DNA of 6,029 nt, taken from the NCBI GenBank assembly GCA_029268165.1, contig JAJUGM010000220.1:1-6029 (forward strand), written 5' to 3'. Every line of letters begins with the position of its first letter. Position 1 is the stretch's first letter. Origin of the DNA: Bacteroidota bacterium (GTDB taxonomy: Bacteria > Bacteroidota > Bacteroidia > Bacteroidales > UBA10428). The notes under the pieces are model-generated. The model did no database searches. It was not told the DNA's origin and saw only the letters and a program-made list of their open reading frames with translations. A program made the position numbers and the translations under genes. This document shows, one piece after another, positions 6,010 to 6,029 of this stretch.

Positions 6010-6029
6010 ATCTTATGAATGACTTGTAA

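Noticed and set aside
6015..6029. ATG followed by three codons and TAA at the right edge
   Set aside because: A four-codon frame in AT-rich DNA with no ribosome binding site cannot be supported as a gene.

Overview
The window looks like a piece of a Bacteroidota chromosome, probably an uncultured Bacteroidales-type organism. Genes are moderately AT-rich and the spacers much more so. Shine-Dalgarno sequences are weak or absent before most genes. A good match to the Bacteroidota promoter (a -33 TTG and a -7 TAnnTTTG) precedes galK, and the proteins read like Bacteroidota family members. This assignment is inference from style, not from a search.

Layout. Positions 1-336 hold no gene, only a cluster of small inverted repeats (about 104-207) and a degenerate 7-bp tandem repeat (about 253-298). 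Positions 337-3389 hold a tight leftward three-gene operon. In transcription order it is a PAP2-family membrane phosphatase (3389-2742), an ArnT/PMT-like GT39 glycosyltransferase (2754-1099) and a DPM1-like GT2 glycosyltransferase (1095-337). The first two overlap and the last two are 3 bp apart. A 118-bp AT-rich divergent spacer (3390-3507) carries the promoter candidate for the rightward operon galK (3508-4677) and galT (4696-5736). Nine bases beyond galT, on the opposite strand, lies a short open frame. Its C-terminal ~58 residues resemble the end of a class I SAM-dependent methyltransferase, but it has no ATG and fades upstream into very AT-rich DNA, so it is probably a gene remnant.

How the genes work together. 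galK and galT are the first two committed Leloir-pathway steps: galactose to galactose-1-phosphate, then exchange with UDP-glucose to give UDP-galactose and glucose-1-phosphate. galE, galM and a transporter are not in the window. The leftward operon has the parts of a lipid-linked sugar transfer system. The GT2 enzyme could load a sugar onto undecaprenyl phosphate, the GT39 enzyme could transfer it outside the inner membrane to lipid A or another acceptor, and the PAP2 enzyme could either remove a lipid phosphate or recycle the carrier. This resembles ArnC/ArnT/LpxT of enterobacteria or FlmF/FlmK/LpxE of Francisella, but the sugar and acceptor are not shown by the sequence.

Most of the window is ordinary metabolism and envelope biosynthesis. 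I see no CRISPR array, tRNA, rRNA, insertion sequence or phage gene.
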